From positions 1 to 57,056 of the forward strand of contig QCRB01000006.1 in NCBI GenBank assembly GCA_003209425.1: a stretch of 57,056 nucleotides of DNA. Reading direction: 5' to 3'. Shown here piece after piece: positions 17,360 through 25,693 of this stretch. The DNA comes from Prochlorococcus sp. AG-459-E08 (lineage in GTDB: Bacteria > Cyanobacteriota > Cyanobacteriia > PCC-6307 > Cyanobiaceae). Below the pieces are notes generated by a model. The model was not told the DNA's origin and ran no database searches. It was given only the letters and a program-made list of their open reading frames with translations. Within the stretch, counting starts at the first letter, position 1, and the number at the start of each line of letters is the position of its first letter. The translations under genes and the position numbers were made by a program.

Positions 17360-18514
17360 GTGTACCGCATGTATTTGAAGAACACAAGAAAATCAAAATC
17401 GATAAGATATGAATTCAAAAAATTATTACTTTTTTTAGGTATTACGATAGGTATTTTATCCCAATCGAGTGGGATATCCCAACCATTACTTAATTCAAAA
17501 TTTAATGAACTTAATCAATATTCCAAAAAATCATTCATTACTAAAGCGGTAGAAAAGACTGGTTCTTCAGTTGTTACGATTGAGACTCAAAAATATATAA
17601 AAAAAGGACAATTCCCAAAAAATTCTCAACTATTTTTAGACCCGTATTTTGAGAGATTTTTTGGATTATATCCACCTAGTGACAATCAACCAAGAATCGA
17701 ACAAAGCCAAGGAAGTGGGTTTATATTTGCGGACGGTCTCGTAATGACTAATGCTCATGTTATAAATGGATCGGATAAGGTGATTATTGGTTTAACTAAT
17801 GGAAAAAAGTTAAGGGGAAAACTAATTGGTCAAGACTTGTTTACGGACTTAGCAGTGCTTAAGGTTGAAGGAAAAGGACCTTGGCCAAAAGCAAAATTAG
17901 GAGATTCAACAAAAATTAAAGTTGGTGATTGGGCAATAGCAGTGGGTAATCCATTCGGGCTAGAAAATACTGTTACACTTGGAATTATTAGTAATCTAAA
18001 AAGAAATGTCACTCAATTAGGAATATATGATAAAAAACTTGAACTTATTCAAACAGACGCTGCTATTAATCCTGGAAATTCTGGAGGTCCGCTATTGAAT
18101 AGCAATGGAGAAGTAATTGGTATAAATACCTTAATAAGATCAGGTCCAGGAGCGGGTTTAAGTTTTGCAATCCCAATAAATAAAGCGAAAGAAATTGCCT
18201 ATCAATTAATAAATAATGGGAAAGTTATACATCCAATGATTGGGATAAGTTTAATAGAAGAAAGTAATCTCAAAACAAATAATATTGCCGTAAAAGTTGG
18301 TTATGTAGTACCTAATAGTCCAGCTGAGACAAGTGGAATTATGGTGAATGACATAATCATGCAAGTGAATGATAAATATATTGAAACTGCTTCAGACGTC
18401 ATAAGCCAAATAAGTAATAATGGTATTAATAAACAAATAAATATACTAATAAAAAGGCAAAATAAATTTATTAGGTTAAGAGTAACACCAACTGATATTT
18501 CTAATTTAAAATAA
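17360..18514 (+). CDS. HtrA/Deg-type serine protease with PDZ domain
   Basis: A periplasmic/lumenal quality-control protease of the HhoA/HhoB/HtrA group. A hydrophobic segment at ~20-38 acts as signal or anchor. The catalytic triad is H133 (T-N-A-H-V), D163 (T-D-L-A-V-L) and S241 (G-N-S-G-G-P). One PDZ domain occupies about 285-375. The start used is GTG at 17360; an ATG three codons downstream (17369) is equally possible and changes nothing functional. Exact orthology among the cyanobacterial paralogues is not resolved. Confidence 0.9.
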   Translation: MYRMYLKNTRKSKSIRYEFKKLLLFLGITIGILSQSSGISQPLLNSKFNELNQYSKKSFITKAVEKTGSSVVTIETQKYIKKGQFPKNSQLFLDPYFERFFGLYPPSDNQPRIEQSQGSGFIFADGLVMTNAHVINGSDKVIIGLTNGKKLRGKLIGQDLFTDLAVLKVEGKGPWPKAKLGDSTKIKVGDWAIAVGNPFGLENTVTLGIISNLKRNVTQLGIYDKKLELIQTDAAINPGNSGGPLLNSNGEVIGINTLIRSGPGAGLSFAIPINKAKEIAYQLINNGKVIHPMIGISLIEESNLKTNNIAVKVGYVVPNSPAETSGIMVNDIIMQVNDKYIETASDVISQISNNGINKQINILIKRQNKFIRLRVTPTDISNLK

Positions 18515-18525
18515 TAAGTAGGTTA

Positions 18526-18669
18526 TTAATTATGATTCTTTTTTAATATTTCCATACAAATGGAAATACAAGTTTTATCTTTTATATCACAGTTTGAAAT
18601 ACATTCAAAATAACTTTCAATAGGATCAGAAATCTGAAACTGTTCTTTAATCAAATCATACTTTTTCAT
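18526..18669 (-). CDS. 47-residue twin-CX3C microprotein
   Basis: An ATG at 18669 opens a 47-codon frame ending in TAA at 18526. The product is a short amphipathic peptide with exactly four cysteines at 23, 27, 34 and 38, arranged C-x3-C-x6-C-x3-C. Twin CX3C patterns can form two disulfides across a helical hairpin or bind metal. No signal peptide is seen, so a metal- or redox-linked cytoplasmic role is possible but unproven. No named family is recognised. It lies 11 nt from the convergent HtrA stop. Confidence 0.6.
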   Translation of the reverse strand: MKKYDLIKEQFQISDPIESYFECISNCDIKDKTCISICMEILKKNHN

Positions 18670-18710
18670 ATGGATTACTAAAAACTTACTAAGTACCTTT
18701 TAAATTACAA

Positions 18711-18730
18711 AAGGAGGGAAAACTATGTAA
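18711..18730 (+). promoter_or_regulatory. Strong Shine-Dalgarno followed by a start-stop (ATG-TAA)
   Basis: AAGGAGG at 18711-18717 is an almost perfect anti-16S complement, rare in this window. It is followed after 7 nt by ATG (18725) and immediately by TAA (18728). Such start-stop elements can hold an initiating ribosome. A 25-codon frame (18737-18814) begins 6 nt later but has no recognisable product. The match may be chance. Confidence 0.3.
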
Positions 18731-18826
18731 AGATAAATGAGTGATCTTGCCTACGTAAATATAAGCTTTATTAAAAATCATCAAATTTTTTTTCCAAAAA
18801 TAATTGATTGTTAATTAATAATTTTT

Positions 18827-20446
18827 TTACTTTTTATTTTTTTTTCCCAAAAAATATTCGTAATTACCATTATATGAAAATAACTTTGAATCTTTAATCT
18901 CGATAATTCTGTTTGCAACTTTTGAAATAAAATATCTATCATGAGAAATGATTAATAATGAACCTTTATAATTCTTAATTGCTAGTTCTAAATTTTCTTT
19001 AGATTGAAGATCCAAATGATTGGTTGGCTCATCCAGTAGCAGAAAATTACTCGGTTTCATAACCATAAGAGCCAATGCTAATCTTGCCTTTTCGCCTCCA
19101 CTTAGTTGTTTAATATATTTAAAAACAGTTTCATTTTGAAAACCAAAACTGCCTAAAAATGTTCTTACTTTTTTTTGTGACCACTCAGGAGATTTATTAC
19201 ATATTAAATCAATAACCTTTGCTTCAAGTGCAAGTGCTTGAGACTGGTTCTGTTCATAGTAACTAGTAATTATATTATGTTTACCAAAATTAACTTCTCC
19301 TACTTCAGGGAATATTCTTTTCATAATAATTTTAAGTAATGTAGATTTGCCGCAGCCATTTGGTCCTAATATTGCTACTTTTTCGCCCGAAGAAACCTTC
19401 AAATTCACATCTAAAAAAAGAATTTTATCTTCATAACTATGAGATAAATCTTTTATGTTTAATACTGATTTTCCTGAACGAGGACAATCAGGAAAATTAA
19501 ATATAGGACTTTTTGATTTTGATATAGGAGCTTCAATTTTAGAAATCTTTTTTAATTGTTTTTCTCGACTTTTTGCTTGTGAACTTCTTGTGGCACTTGC
19601 TCTGAATCTATCTATGTACTTCTTCTGGATCTCAATTTCTTTTTGTTGTAATTGAAATGCTTTATTTTGGGATTCTTCATTTAAAGACTTCTGTTCAACA
19701 AAAAAAGAATAGTTCCCGTTATAAATTTCAGATATTCCCCTATCAATAAAAATTATTTTTTTACATAATTTATCTAAAAAATATCTATCATGGCTAATCA
19801 CAATTATCGCAATCTTCAGAGAGGATAGATATTCTTCTAACCAGAAAATAGTATCCAAATCTAAATGATTAGTAGGTTCATCTAGTAACAGCAAATCAGG
19901 TTTTTGTAAGATTATTTTCCCAAGTGCCACTTTCATTTGCCAACCACCTGAAAATTTTCCTACAAGATTATCAGCATCCTCGTTAGAAAATCCTAATTTT
20001 GGTAATATTTTTTCTACATCAGATTGCATTCTATAGCCACCTAACGCTTCAAATTTTTCTTGATATTTTGCTAACTGATCAACTAATGATTCAAATTCAT
20101 TGGAGTGTATCTTTATCTCCAAAGATTTCATTTTATTTTCAATATCTAAAAGTTTGGCAGAAACATTTTGTATATCTTTGAAAGAACTTTCTAATTCCTC
20201 TCGCACTGAACGATTTAGGTCACAATCCAACTCCTGCTTTAAGTGAACAATTTTGGGATTTCCCTCTTTAATTACTTGTCCACTTGTTTGATCTTCCTCT
20301 CCAATTAAAATTTTAAATTGGGTTGATTTACCTGCACCATTTGAACCCACTAAGCCAACTTTTTCTCCTTTCTTAATCTCCCAATTAATATTTTTTAAAA
20401 CGACATCTGTAGAATAAATTTTGGTTACATCTTCAAATCTAATCAC
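18827..20446 (-). CDS. ABC-F family ATP-binding cassette protein
   Basis: A soluble protein with two ABC ATPase domains and no membrane part. Walker A motifs are G-S-N-G-A-G-K-S-T (34-42) and G-P-N-G-C-G-K-S-T (~350). Signatures are F-S-G-G-W-Q-M and L-S-G-G-E-K-A, each followed by L-L-L-D-E-P-T-N-H-L-D. The ABC-F linker (P-site tRNA-interaction region) lies between the domains with K-S-R-E-K-Q-L-K-K. The family acts on ribosomes in translation or antibiotic protection. Assignment to EttA, Uup or YbiT type is not settled. Length (539) is normal. Confidence 0.9.
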   Translation of the reverse strand: MIRFEDVTKIYSTDVVLKNINWEIKKGEKVGLVGSNGAGKSTQFKILIGEEDQTSGQVIKEGNPKIVHLKQELDCDLNRSVREELESSFKDIQNVSAKLLDIENKMKSLEIKIHSNEFESLVDQLAKYQEKFEALGGYRMQSDVEKILPKLGFSNEDADNLVGKFSGGWQMKVALGKIILQKPDLLLLDEPTNHLDLDTIFWLEEYLSSLKIAIIVISHDRYFLDKLCKKIIFIDRGISEIYNGNYSFFVEQKSLNEESQNKAFQLQQKEIEIQKKYIDRFRASATRSSQAKSREKQLKKISKIEAPISKSKSPIFNFPDCPRSGKSVLNIKDLSHSYEDKILFLDVNLKVSSGEKVAILGPNGCGKSTLLKIIMKRIFPEVGEVNFGKHNIITSYYEQNQSQALALEAKVIDLICNKSPEWSQKKVRTFLGSFGFQNETVFKYIKQLSGGEKARLALALMVMKPSNFLLLDEPTNHLDLQSKENLELAIKNYKGSLLIISHDRYFISKVANRIIEIKDSKLFSYNGNYEYFLGKKNKK

Positions 20447-20518
20447 TTTTTTAAAAATAGAATTTACAAAATTTGAGTCTTATTTACTAAAAAATTTTTT
20501 GTAGAATAAAATTGCATT

Positions 20519-20695
20519 ATGAAAAGAATAGAACAAATTGCAGTGATTTTCATAGCTGCAGCTCTCGCAATTCCAAGTTATTGGTTTTTTTGGACTTTAG
20601 CTGGGGGAGGTGGGTACAATAAAAGAATAAAACCAATGACAAATCCAAAAAATAATTACTCTCAACCTTTTACTAAAGACCTCCCCGAGCCTTAA
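20519..20695 (+). CDS. 58-residue single-TM protein
   Basis: ATG at 20519 and TAA at 20693. The first 28 residues form one strong hydrophobic helix (A-V-I-F-I-A-A-A-L-A-I-P-S-Y-W-F-F-W), then a G-G-G-G hinge and a Lys/Asn/Pro-rich soluble tail ending P-E-P. It resembles small thylakoid-membrane accessory proteins in design, but no family is recognised. Its 3' end overlaps the convergent Nif11-like gene by 23 nt. Its frame has a coding-like pattern with no rare interruptions. Confidence 0.6.
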   Translation: MKRIEQIAVIFIAAALAIPSYWFFWTLAGGGGYNKRIKPMTNPKNNYSQPFTKDLPEP

Positions 20696-20903
20696 TTAAC
20701 CACATTTTAGTTGCCTCGTCGTCGAGAGTACTCAAATATTCGATAACCTCCTCTTTAGTGACAGAAATATTTAACTCATTGCCAATATCGCAAATTTTAT
20801 CTAAGGCTTTTTTGGGATTAGTTAAAGCTGTCATAAACAAACCTTTTTTCTTTTTGGAGTCATTTGCTATTAACTTATAAAGCTTTTCAGCATTGCTGGT
20901 CAT
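20673..20903 (-). CDS. Nif11-like small protein ending in Arg-Gly-Gly-Leu
   Basis: A 76-residue helical protein. N-P-K-K-A-L-D-K-I-C-D-I-G-N-E-L-N-I-S-V-T-K-E-E-V spans about 29-53 and looks like the Nif11 leader-peptide domain (helix, Gly turn, then T/S-x-E-E-V/L helix). It ends K-A-R-G-G-L, a double-glycine-like sequence with almost nothing after it, so no core peptide is present. Members of this fold serve as leaders for modified peptides, but stand-alone forms of unknown role also occur. Assignment is by eye only. Confidence 0.6.
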   Translation of the reverse strand: MTSNAEKLYKLIANDSKKKKGLFMTALTNPKKALDKICDIGNELNISVTKEEVIEYLSTLDDEATKMWLIKARGGL

Positions 20904-20938
20904 GTTTTTAAAAATCTATTTGTTAATAGATTATTACT

Positions 20939-21310
20939 TCAAGCTACATTTTGTTCATTATATTTCTTAATAGATAAATCATTATCTGTATCTTTTATTT
21001 CTTTTGCTGATGCATCTGCCATACTTCTTGCGTCTAAACATAAAACCTTTCTTAGTTTAGCGTAGTTTGCTGCATGTGATTTTCTACCATCTTTTTGAGC
21101 ATAATGCTCAGATTGTTGAAGAATATGATGAAGATGAGTTAACAAATATGGACTAATTACAGCTGATATCAAAACATCACTATTTTCATTATCTTGAAAA
21201 TCAGAATTAACTAATCTTTTTTGCTTCTTCTCAATTATTGACCTTTTAGGTGAATCAAGTTTTCTTGAATTTTTCATGGGACAACAAAAACAATTAATTG
21301 ATACGGACAT
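20939..21310 (-). CDS. Conserved hypothetical protein (helical)
   Basis: A 123-residue product from the ATG at 21310, chosen because AAGGGA lies 6 nt upstream. An ATG at 21337 would add nine residues and an ATG at 21277 would remove eleven. The central part S-P-Y-L-L-T-H-L-H-H-I-L-Q-Q-S-E and A-A-N-Y-A-K-L-R-K-V-L look like conserved amphipathic helices. The N-terminus has a cysteine-rich C-F-C-C. No family or function is recognised. It is divergent from the ribbon-helix-helix gene across an 85-nt spacer. Confidence 0.6.
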   Translation of the reverse strand: MSVSINCFCCPMKNSRKLDSPKRSIIEKKQKRLVNSDFQDNENSDVLISAVISPYLLTHLHHILQQSEHYAQKDGRKSHAANYAKLRKVLCLDARSMADASAKEIKDTDNDLSIKKYNEQNVA

Positions 21311-21353
21311 AAATTCCCTTATTAATAATATACACAAAGATAGTATCCTTGAC

Positions 21354-21380
21354 TAACAGTGTATAATAATAAGTAACAGT
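21354..21380. repeat. TAACAGT direct repeat pair, 20-bp period
   Basis: TAACAGT occurs at 21354-21360 and again at 21374-21380, exactly 20 bp apart (about two helical turns on the same face). TATCC...TTGAC occurs outside each copy (21344-21353 and 21381-21393). A TATAAT at 21362-21367 lies between them. The spacer separates a helical hypothetical gene from a ribbon-helix-helix gene, so the repeats could be an operator. This is inferred from position and pattern only. Confidence 0.35.
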
Positions 21381-21395
21381 TATCCACTTTGACAC

Positions 21396-21698
21396 ATGGC
21401 TACCCGTCAAAACTCAACAAATGGGAAGCCTAAATCTCCCAGAATTCAAGTAGTTCTCCCTGAATTAATATGCGAGCAACTTTCTATTTTAGCCAGTAAT
21501 GAGTCCAGAACAATTAGCAATATGGCAAAAGTATTAATACAAGAGGGTATAAAAAAATACTTCGAAAAAGATGACAAATCACTTCTCTCTGAAAATAATT
21601 TAAATACCGATAAATTTAGAGACGAACTTGAAAAACAAAGCGTGAAAAGATTAAAAAGAGCTCCTCAAAGGATAAGATACTATAAAAAGTCTGATTAA
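21396..21698 (+). CDS. Ribbon-helix-helix (CopG/Arc-like) DNA-binding protein
   Basis: A 100-residue basic protein. P-R-I-Q-V-V-L-P-E (16-24) fits the ribbon strand, and the next ~30 residues (E-L-I-C-E-Q-L-S-I-L-A-S-N-E-S-R-T-I-S-N) fit the two helices of the MetJ/Arc fold. A Lys/Arg-rich C-terminal tail follows. It probably binds DNA as a dimer. No toxin gene is adjacent, so a toxin-antitoxin role is not supported. A repeat pair immediately upstream suggests autoregulation (inference). Confidence 0.7.
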   Translation: MATRQNSTNGKPKSPRIQVVLPELICEQLSILASNESRTISNMAKVLIQEGIKKYFEKDDKSLLSENNLNTDKFRDELEKQSVKRLKRAPQRIRYYKKSD

Positions 21699-21703
21699 AA
21701 TAA

Positions 21704-22408
21704 TTAACTTTGAGGTAATTTCTGCAAATCTGCAGTTTTTCCCATAACTACCAAAATATTACCTCTTTCCAAAATATATTTTGCTGGGGGATTTACTGTT
21801 AACTCTTCAGCGGGACCTGCTGCAAGAACATTTACTAGATAATTTTTCCTCAAATTTAAATCTCTTAAAGATCTTCCAATAAATTCCTCTGGAACAGTTA
21901 TTTCATCTATACCAGTTTGGGTATCTAGTTCCAATCTCTCAATTAAATTCGGTCTAACTAGTTCTAAACCTAATCTTTCCCCTTGCATTCTAGAAGGGAA
22001 AACAACTTTATCTGCACCAACCCTTTTTAACATTTTTTCATGCAAGTCACTAGTTGCTCTTGCTATTACTCTTTTCACTTTGCTACCTTCACTATCCTTA
22101 GCGATGAGTGTTGTAGTTATACTTGCTTCAATGGGTTCACTTATACCAACTACAACAGTATTCATTTCAAGTATTCCAGATTCCTTCATAGACTCTTCAT
22201 CAGTACAATCTACAACTCTTGCTTCTATAGAGGGTTCCAATTGTCTCAAATCATCAATAGCTTTTTCCGAATAATCTGCAGCCAAAACATCTGCACCATT
22301 ACTTATAAGTTCTCTGCAAACAGCGGTTCCAAATCTACCAACGCCAACAACTGCAAAAGTGAGGGCTTCTTTTTCTCTCTTTTGAGACCACTGCCACCAA
22401 TCAGACAT
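21704..22408 (-). CDS. ktrA: KtrA/TrkA-type potassium channel regulatory subunit (RCK)
   Basis: A cytoplasmic gating ring protein of 234 residues. The RCK-N Rossmann domain has G-V-G-R-F-G-T-A-V near residue 22 and an acidic end of strand 2 (A-A-D-Y-S). An RCK-C domain occupies about 150-225. It binds NAD(H)/ADP/ATP and controls the membrane subunit encoded next to it (KtrB-like, 18 nt upstream in the operon). K+ or Na+-coupled K+ uptake and osmotic adaptation are expected from the family. Confidence 0.88.
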   Translation of the reverse strand: MSDWWQWSQKREKEALTFAVVGVGRFGTAVCRELISNGADVLAADYSEKAIDDLRQLEPSIEARVVDCTDEESMKESGILEMNTVVVGISEPIEASITTTLIAKDSEGSKVKRVIARATSDLHEKMLKRVGADKVVFPSRMQGERLGLELVRPNLIERLELDTQTGIDEITVPEEFIGRSLRDLNLRKNYLVNVLAAGPAEELTVNPPAKYILERGNILVVMGKTADLQKLPQS

Positions 22409-22426
22409 AATAAAATTCAGTCAATC

Positions 22427-23830
22427 CTAAACATAAAGATCAGCCTTAGGATAGCCAATTCTCTTTTGTCTATCTATTCTACTCTTATAGAGAGCTTGCC
22501 AAAGTGCACTTAATAGCAAAAGGATACCAAGTCTTCCCACAAACATACCAACAATAAGAATTAATTGGCCAAAATGATTTAATTTTGCCGTTAAACCAAT
22601 ATCAAAACCAACTGTTGCAAATGCAGATATGCAGGTGAACAAAATTTCTAGAAATGTGAAAGATTCTTTTTTAATAAAAGTATTAGTTGTACTAAGAAGC
22701 ATTGCCATTAAAAGAACAAAAAGCAAAGATCCAACTGTGATTCCAACAGCCTTAAGAATAACTTTATCTGAAATTAATCTATTGCTAATAATTACATCTT
22801 TCTGACCTCTTAAAGTTGATCTAGTTGCAGCCATTAAAGCAATAAATGTAGTTGTTTTTATCCCTCCACCAGTACCTCCGGTACTTGCTCCAATAAACAT
22901 CAGTGTCATTAATAACAATAGACCCGTATCTGAGATAGATTTCAAGGAAATTGGGTAATTTGTAAAGCCTGCGGTTCTTGCACTTACTGTTTCAAAGACT
23001 GAAGATAATAACCTTTCAAACAAATTTAAATCATTAAAAAATTGACTATTTAGCAATGATTCAGTAATAAAGAATCCTAATGATCCAAATAATATTAAAG
23101 ACAAACTTGTCCTAATTACTAGTCTGGAATGAAGGCTCAATTTTTTATATGAAAGATTTTTTTTATTACTCCAAATATCATCAATAACCCGCCATCCCAG
23201 TCCTCCCATAACAATAAGAAAAACAAACACAGTATTAACCAAAAAATTTGTTCTATAGTCTTGGAGACTATTTGACCATAAAGAAAAACCCGCATTGTTA
23301 TATGCAGATATACTATGAAAAATTGATGACCAAAGTCTTTCCCAGTTATTCTGAATATCTACAAATCCAAAAGAATATAAAACAATTGCGCCAAAAGATA
23401 TGATAGAAGTCGCAGTTATAGCAATGCTTTGAAAGGTTCTACCAATTCCTCCAACTCCAAATTCATCTAAAGTCTTTCCTTTATCTAATCTAGTTCTTAG
23501 CTTTGTCCCTTTTACAACGAAACCTTGTAAGAATGTCGTGATAGCCATTAATCCTAGACCACCTGATAAAAGCATAAAAGCCAAGAAAAATTGACCAAAG
23601 AAATTTAAATCAACTCCTATATCTATTATGGTTAATCCAGTAACAGTTATAGCAGAAGTAGATGTAAAGAATGCTTCCCACAGACCAACCTTTGAAGATG
23701 AACATAATGGAGAACTCAAAATTAAAGTGCCAAAGAAGATAATAAACAATCCTGTAACAATAGTAAATTGGGGTACAGATAGTTTTCTGTAAGCATCTTT
23801 TAACTTATAAACATTACTTTTGAATTTCAC
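22427..23830 (-). CDS. ktrB: KtrB/TrkH-type potassium uptake membrane subunit
   Basis: A 467-residue membrane protein with four M1-P-M2-like repeats typical of the Trk/Ktr/HKT family. Pore-loop segments are T-S-T-S-A-I-T-V-T-G-L, S-A-Y-N-N-A-G-F-S, T-V-S-A-R-T-A-G-F and C-I-S-A-F-A-T-V-G-F, with the conserved selectivity glycines in each. The G-A-S-T-G-G-T-G-G-G-I-K-T-T block is the intramembrane gating loop. It lies between the KtrA gene and an SLC13-type permease gene, on the same strand with short gaps (18 and 5 nt). Confidence 0.92.
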   Translation of the reverse strand: MKFKSNVYKLKDAYRKLSVPQFTIVTGLFIIFFGTLILSSPLCSSSKVGLWEAFFTSTSAITVTGLTIIDIGVDLNFFGQFFLAFMLLSGGLGLMAITTFLQGFVVKGTKLRTRLDKGKTLDEFGVGGIGRTFQSIAITATSIISFGAIVLYSFGFVDIQNNWERLWSSIFHSISAYNNAGFSLWSNSLQDYRTNFLVNTVFVFLIVMGGLGWRVIDDIWSNKKNLSYKKLSLHSRLVIRTSLSLILFGSLGFFITESLLNSQFFNDLNLFERLLSSVFETVSARTAGFTNYPISLKSISDTGLLLLMTLMFIGASTGGTGGGIKTTTFIALMAATRSTLRGQKDVIISNRLISDKVILKAVGITVGSLLFVLLMAMLLSTTNTFIKKESFTFLEILFTCISAFATVGFDIGLTAKLNHFGQLILIVGMFVGRLGILLLLSALWQALYKSRIDRQKRIGYPKADLYV

Positions 23831-23835
23831 TTTAT

Positions 23836-25644
23836 TTATCTGAAATTAAAAATTATCAATGCTGGGACCGTAAATGACATTATAAGTGTTAATCCAGCTC
23901 CATATTTTGCGATATCAAAAAATCTATACCTTCCAGGGCCATAAACCATTAAATTCGTTTGATAACCCATTGGAGTCAAGAAAGATTGACTTGCTCCGAA
24001 CAAAACAAGCATTATCAAAGCACTTGGTGAAATCCCTAAAACATTTGAAAATTCAATAGCAACGGGCAAAATCAAAGCGACCGAAGCAGCATTACTGATA
24101 AATTGGGTAAGGATAACGGTCGATACAAAAATTACGACTAATGCAAAATACAAAGGTAACCCATCAAGAGCAAAATTAAGATTGAATGCAATTAAATCTG
24201 CTAATCCAGTTACCTGCATAGCAACACTAAAACACGATAAGGATCCCAGCAATAAAATAACGTCTAACCTAATTGATTTTTGTATTTCTGCAGGTCTTAA
24301 ACATCCAAAAGCAACCATTGCAATCACTGCTAAAAGAACTGAACCAACTAATGGAATATTAGTAACTGAAGGCAAAACCACCATTCCTATTGCAATTGCA
24401 ATCGAGATAGGTTTTTTTATCAAGACAGGTAAATCATCTTCAAATTGATCTAAAATAAGTAAATCATTACTGGCCTGTAAACCTCTTATTGAATCTAACG
24501 GAGCTTGCAATAATAAAACATCGCCTGCTCTTAAAACAGCTTGACCTAATCTCTCCTGGACAGTTTGTTGGCCTCTTCTCAGCGCCAAAACCGTAGCATT
24601 ATGACGTTGCCTGAATCTTAATTCTCTCAAACTTGCACCTGCTAAAGTTGAGCCTGCTGGTAACAAAGCTTCAAAAGTCTTAGTACCTTCATCATCTAAG
24701 AAAACGTTAGCTCCGTCGAAAGATGTTTTATTTTCCCCTAACAGAATGGTATGTTCCTGCTGAAGCCTAAATAAGTCTGCCCTAGTTACGCGTATTATTA
24801 ATCTATCATCCGGTTCAATCTTTCTATCTGCCAAAGGAGGAAGAATAACTTTTCCATTTCGTTGCAATTCCAGAACATCAACGTCAAATCGTCTTTGTAA
24901 TCTACTATTTCTTACAGATTGTCCAACTAATTCTGATGCAGAGGGAATAGTAACTTCAGTAAAATATATATTCATATCCCCATTTTTAATAAACTCCTTA
25001 TCTCTCCCTCTATCTGGCAAAAGCATGTCAGAAACTATAATCATGTACGTTGTACCTATGAGCCAAACAGGAATTCCAATTGAAGTCAAACTAAATAATT
25101 CCAAAGCTCCATAACCTAATTGTTGACTAATATCACTTACAAGAAGATTTACTGAGCTACCTAATAATGTTAGGGTTCCACCTAGTAAAGTAGCAAAAGA
25201 AAGAGGTAATAAAACCTTTGATGGTGATATGTTTCTCCGCTCGCACCAACCTTCAATCAAAGGCAATAGAGAAGCTACTACTGGAGTATTAGGAACAATT
25301 CCAGATATTGGCGCAATCAAAAAAGCTATTAAAGAAATTAATTTCCTTGGCGTTCTTATACTTTCAGAAGAAATCAATTCTCTTACTCTATCTAAAGCAC
25401 CACTTTTGAATAAAGCAGAGGAAACTGCAAATAAACCCATTAGGGTGATTAAGGAAGGGCTACCAAATCCAGCTAAAGCTTTTTCAGGAGAAAGAACACC
25501 TGTAGCTATAAATATTCCAACACATAACAAACCAGTCAATTCTGGCGCAATAGTATTTTTGATAAACAAAATTATTGACATTATTAAAACAACTACTGTT
25601 ATTAACGCATCAAAATTATTACTAAGTACTGAAATTAGATTCAT
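23836..25644 (-). CDS. SLC13-family permease with two RCK-C (TrkA-C) domains
   Basis: A 602-residue transporter of the divalent anion:Na+ symporter type. Two blocks of membrane helices flank a soluble middle (about 205-390) holding two RCK-C domains. I-S-G-I-V-P-N-T-P-V-V-A-S-L-L and T-Q-F-I-S-N-A-A-S-V-A-L are the paired S-N-T-type substrate loops. Sulfate, dicarboxylate or another anion may be carried; sequence alone does not decide. The gene begins the ktr operon, 5 nt upstream of ktrB. Confidence 0.88.
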   Translation of the reverse strand: MNLISVLSNNFDALITVVVLIMSIILFIKNTIAPELTGLLCVGIFIATGVLSPEKALAGFGSPSLITLMGLFAVSSALFKSGALDRVRELISSESIRTPRKLISLIAFLIAPISGIVPNTPVVASLLPLIEGWCERRNISPSKVLLPLSFATLLGGTLTLLGSSVNLLVSDISQQLGYGALELFSLTSIGIPVWLIGTTYMIIVSDMLLPDRGRDKEFIKNGDMNIYFTEVTIPSASELVGQSVRNSRLQRRFDVDVLELQRNGKVILPPLADRKIEPDDRLIIRVTRADLFRLQQEHTILLGENKTSFDGANVFLDDEGTKTFEALLPAGSTLAGASLRELRFRQRHNATVLALRRGQQTVQERLGQAVLRAGDVLLLQAPLDSIRGLQASNDLLILDQFEDDLPVLIKKPISIAIAIGMVVLPSVTNIPLVGSVLLAVIAMVAFGCLRPAEIQKSIRLDVILLLGSLSCFSVAMQVTGLADLIAFNLNFALDGLPLYFALVVIFVSTVILTQFISNAASVALILPVAIEFSNVLGISPSALIMLVLFGASQSFLTPMGYQTNLMVYGPGRYRFFDIAKYGAGLTLIMSFTVPALIIFNFR

Positions 25645-25693
25645 ATGAAACTTATTTAACTCAATATACCCAAAAACAATATTTCGAAAAAGC

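Noticed and set aside
22040-22513. 157-codon + strand frame across ktrA and the ktrB end
   Set aside because: Cys/Tyr/Ser-rich translation antisense to two clear genes; a shadow.
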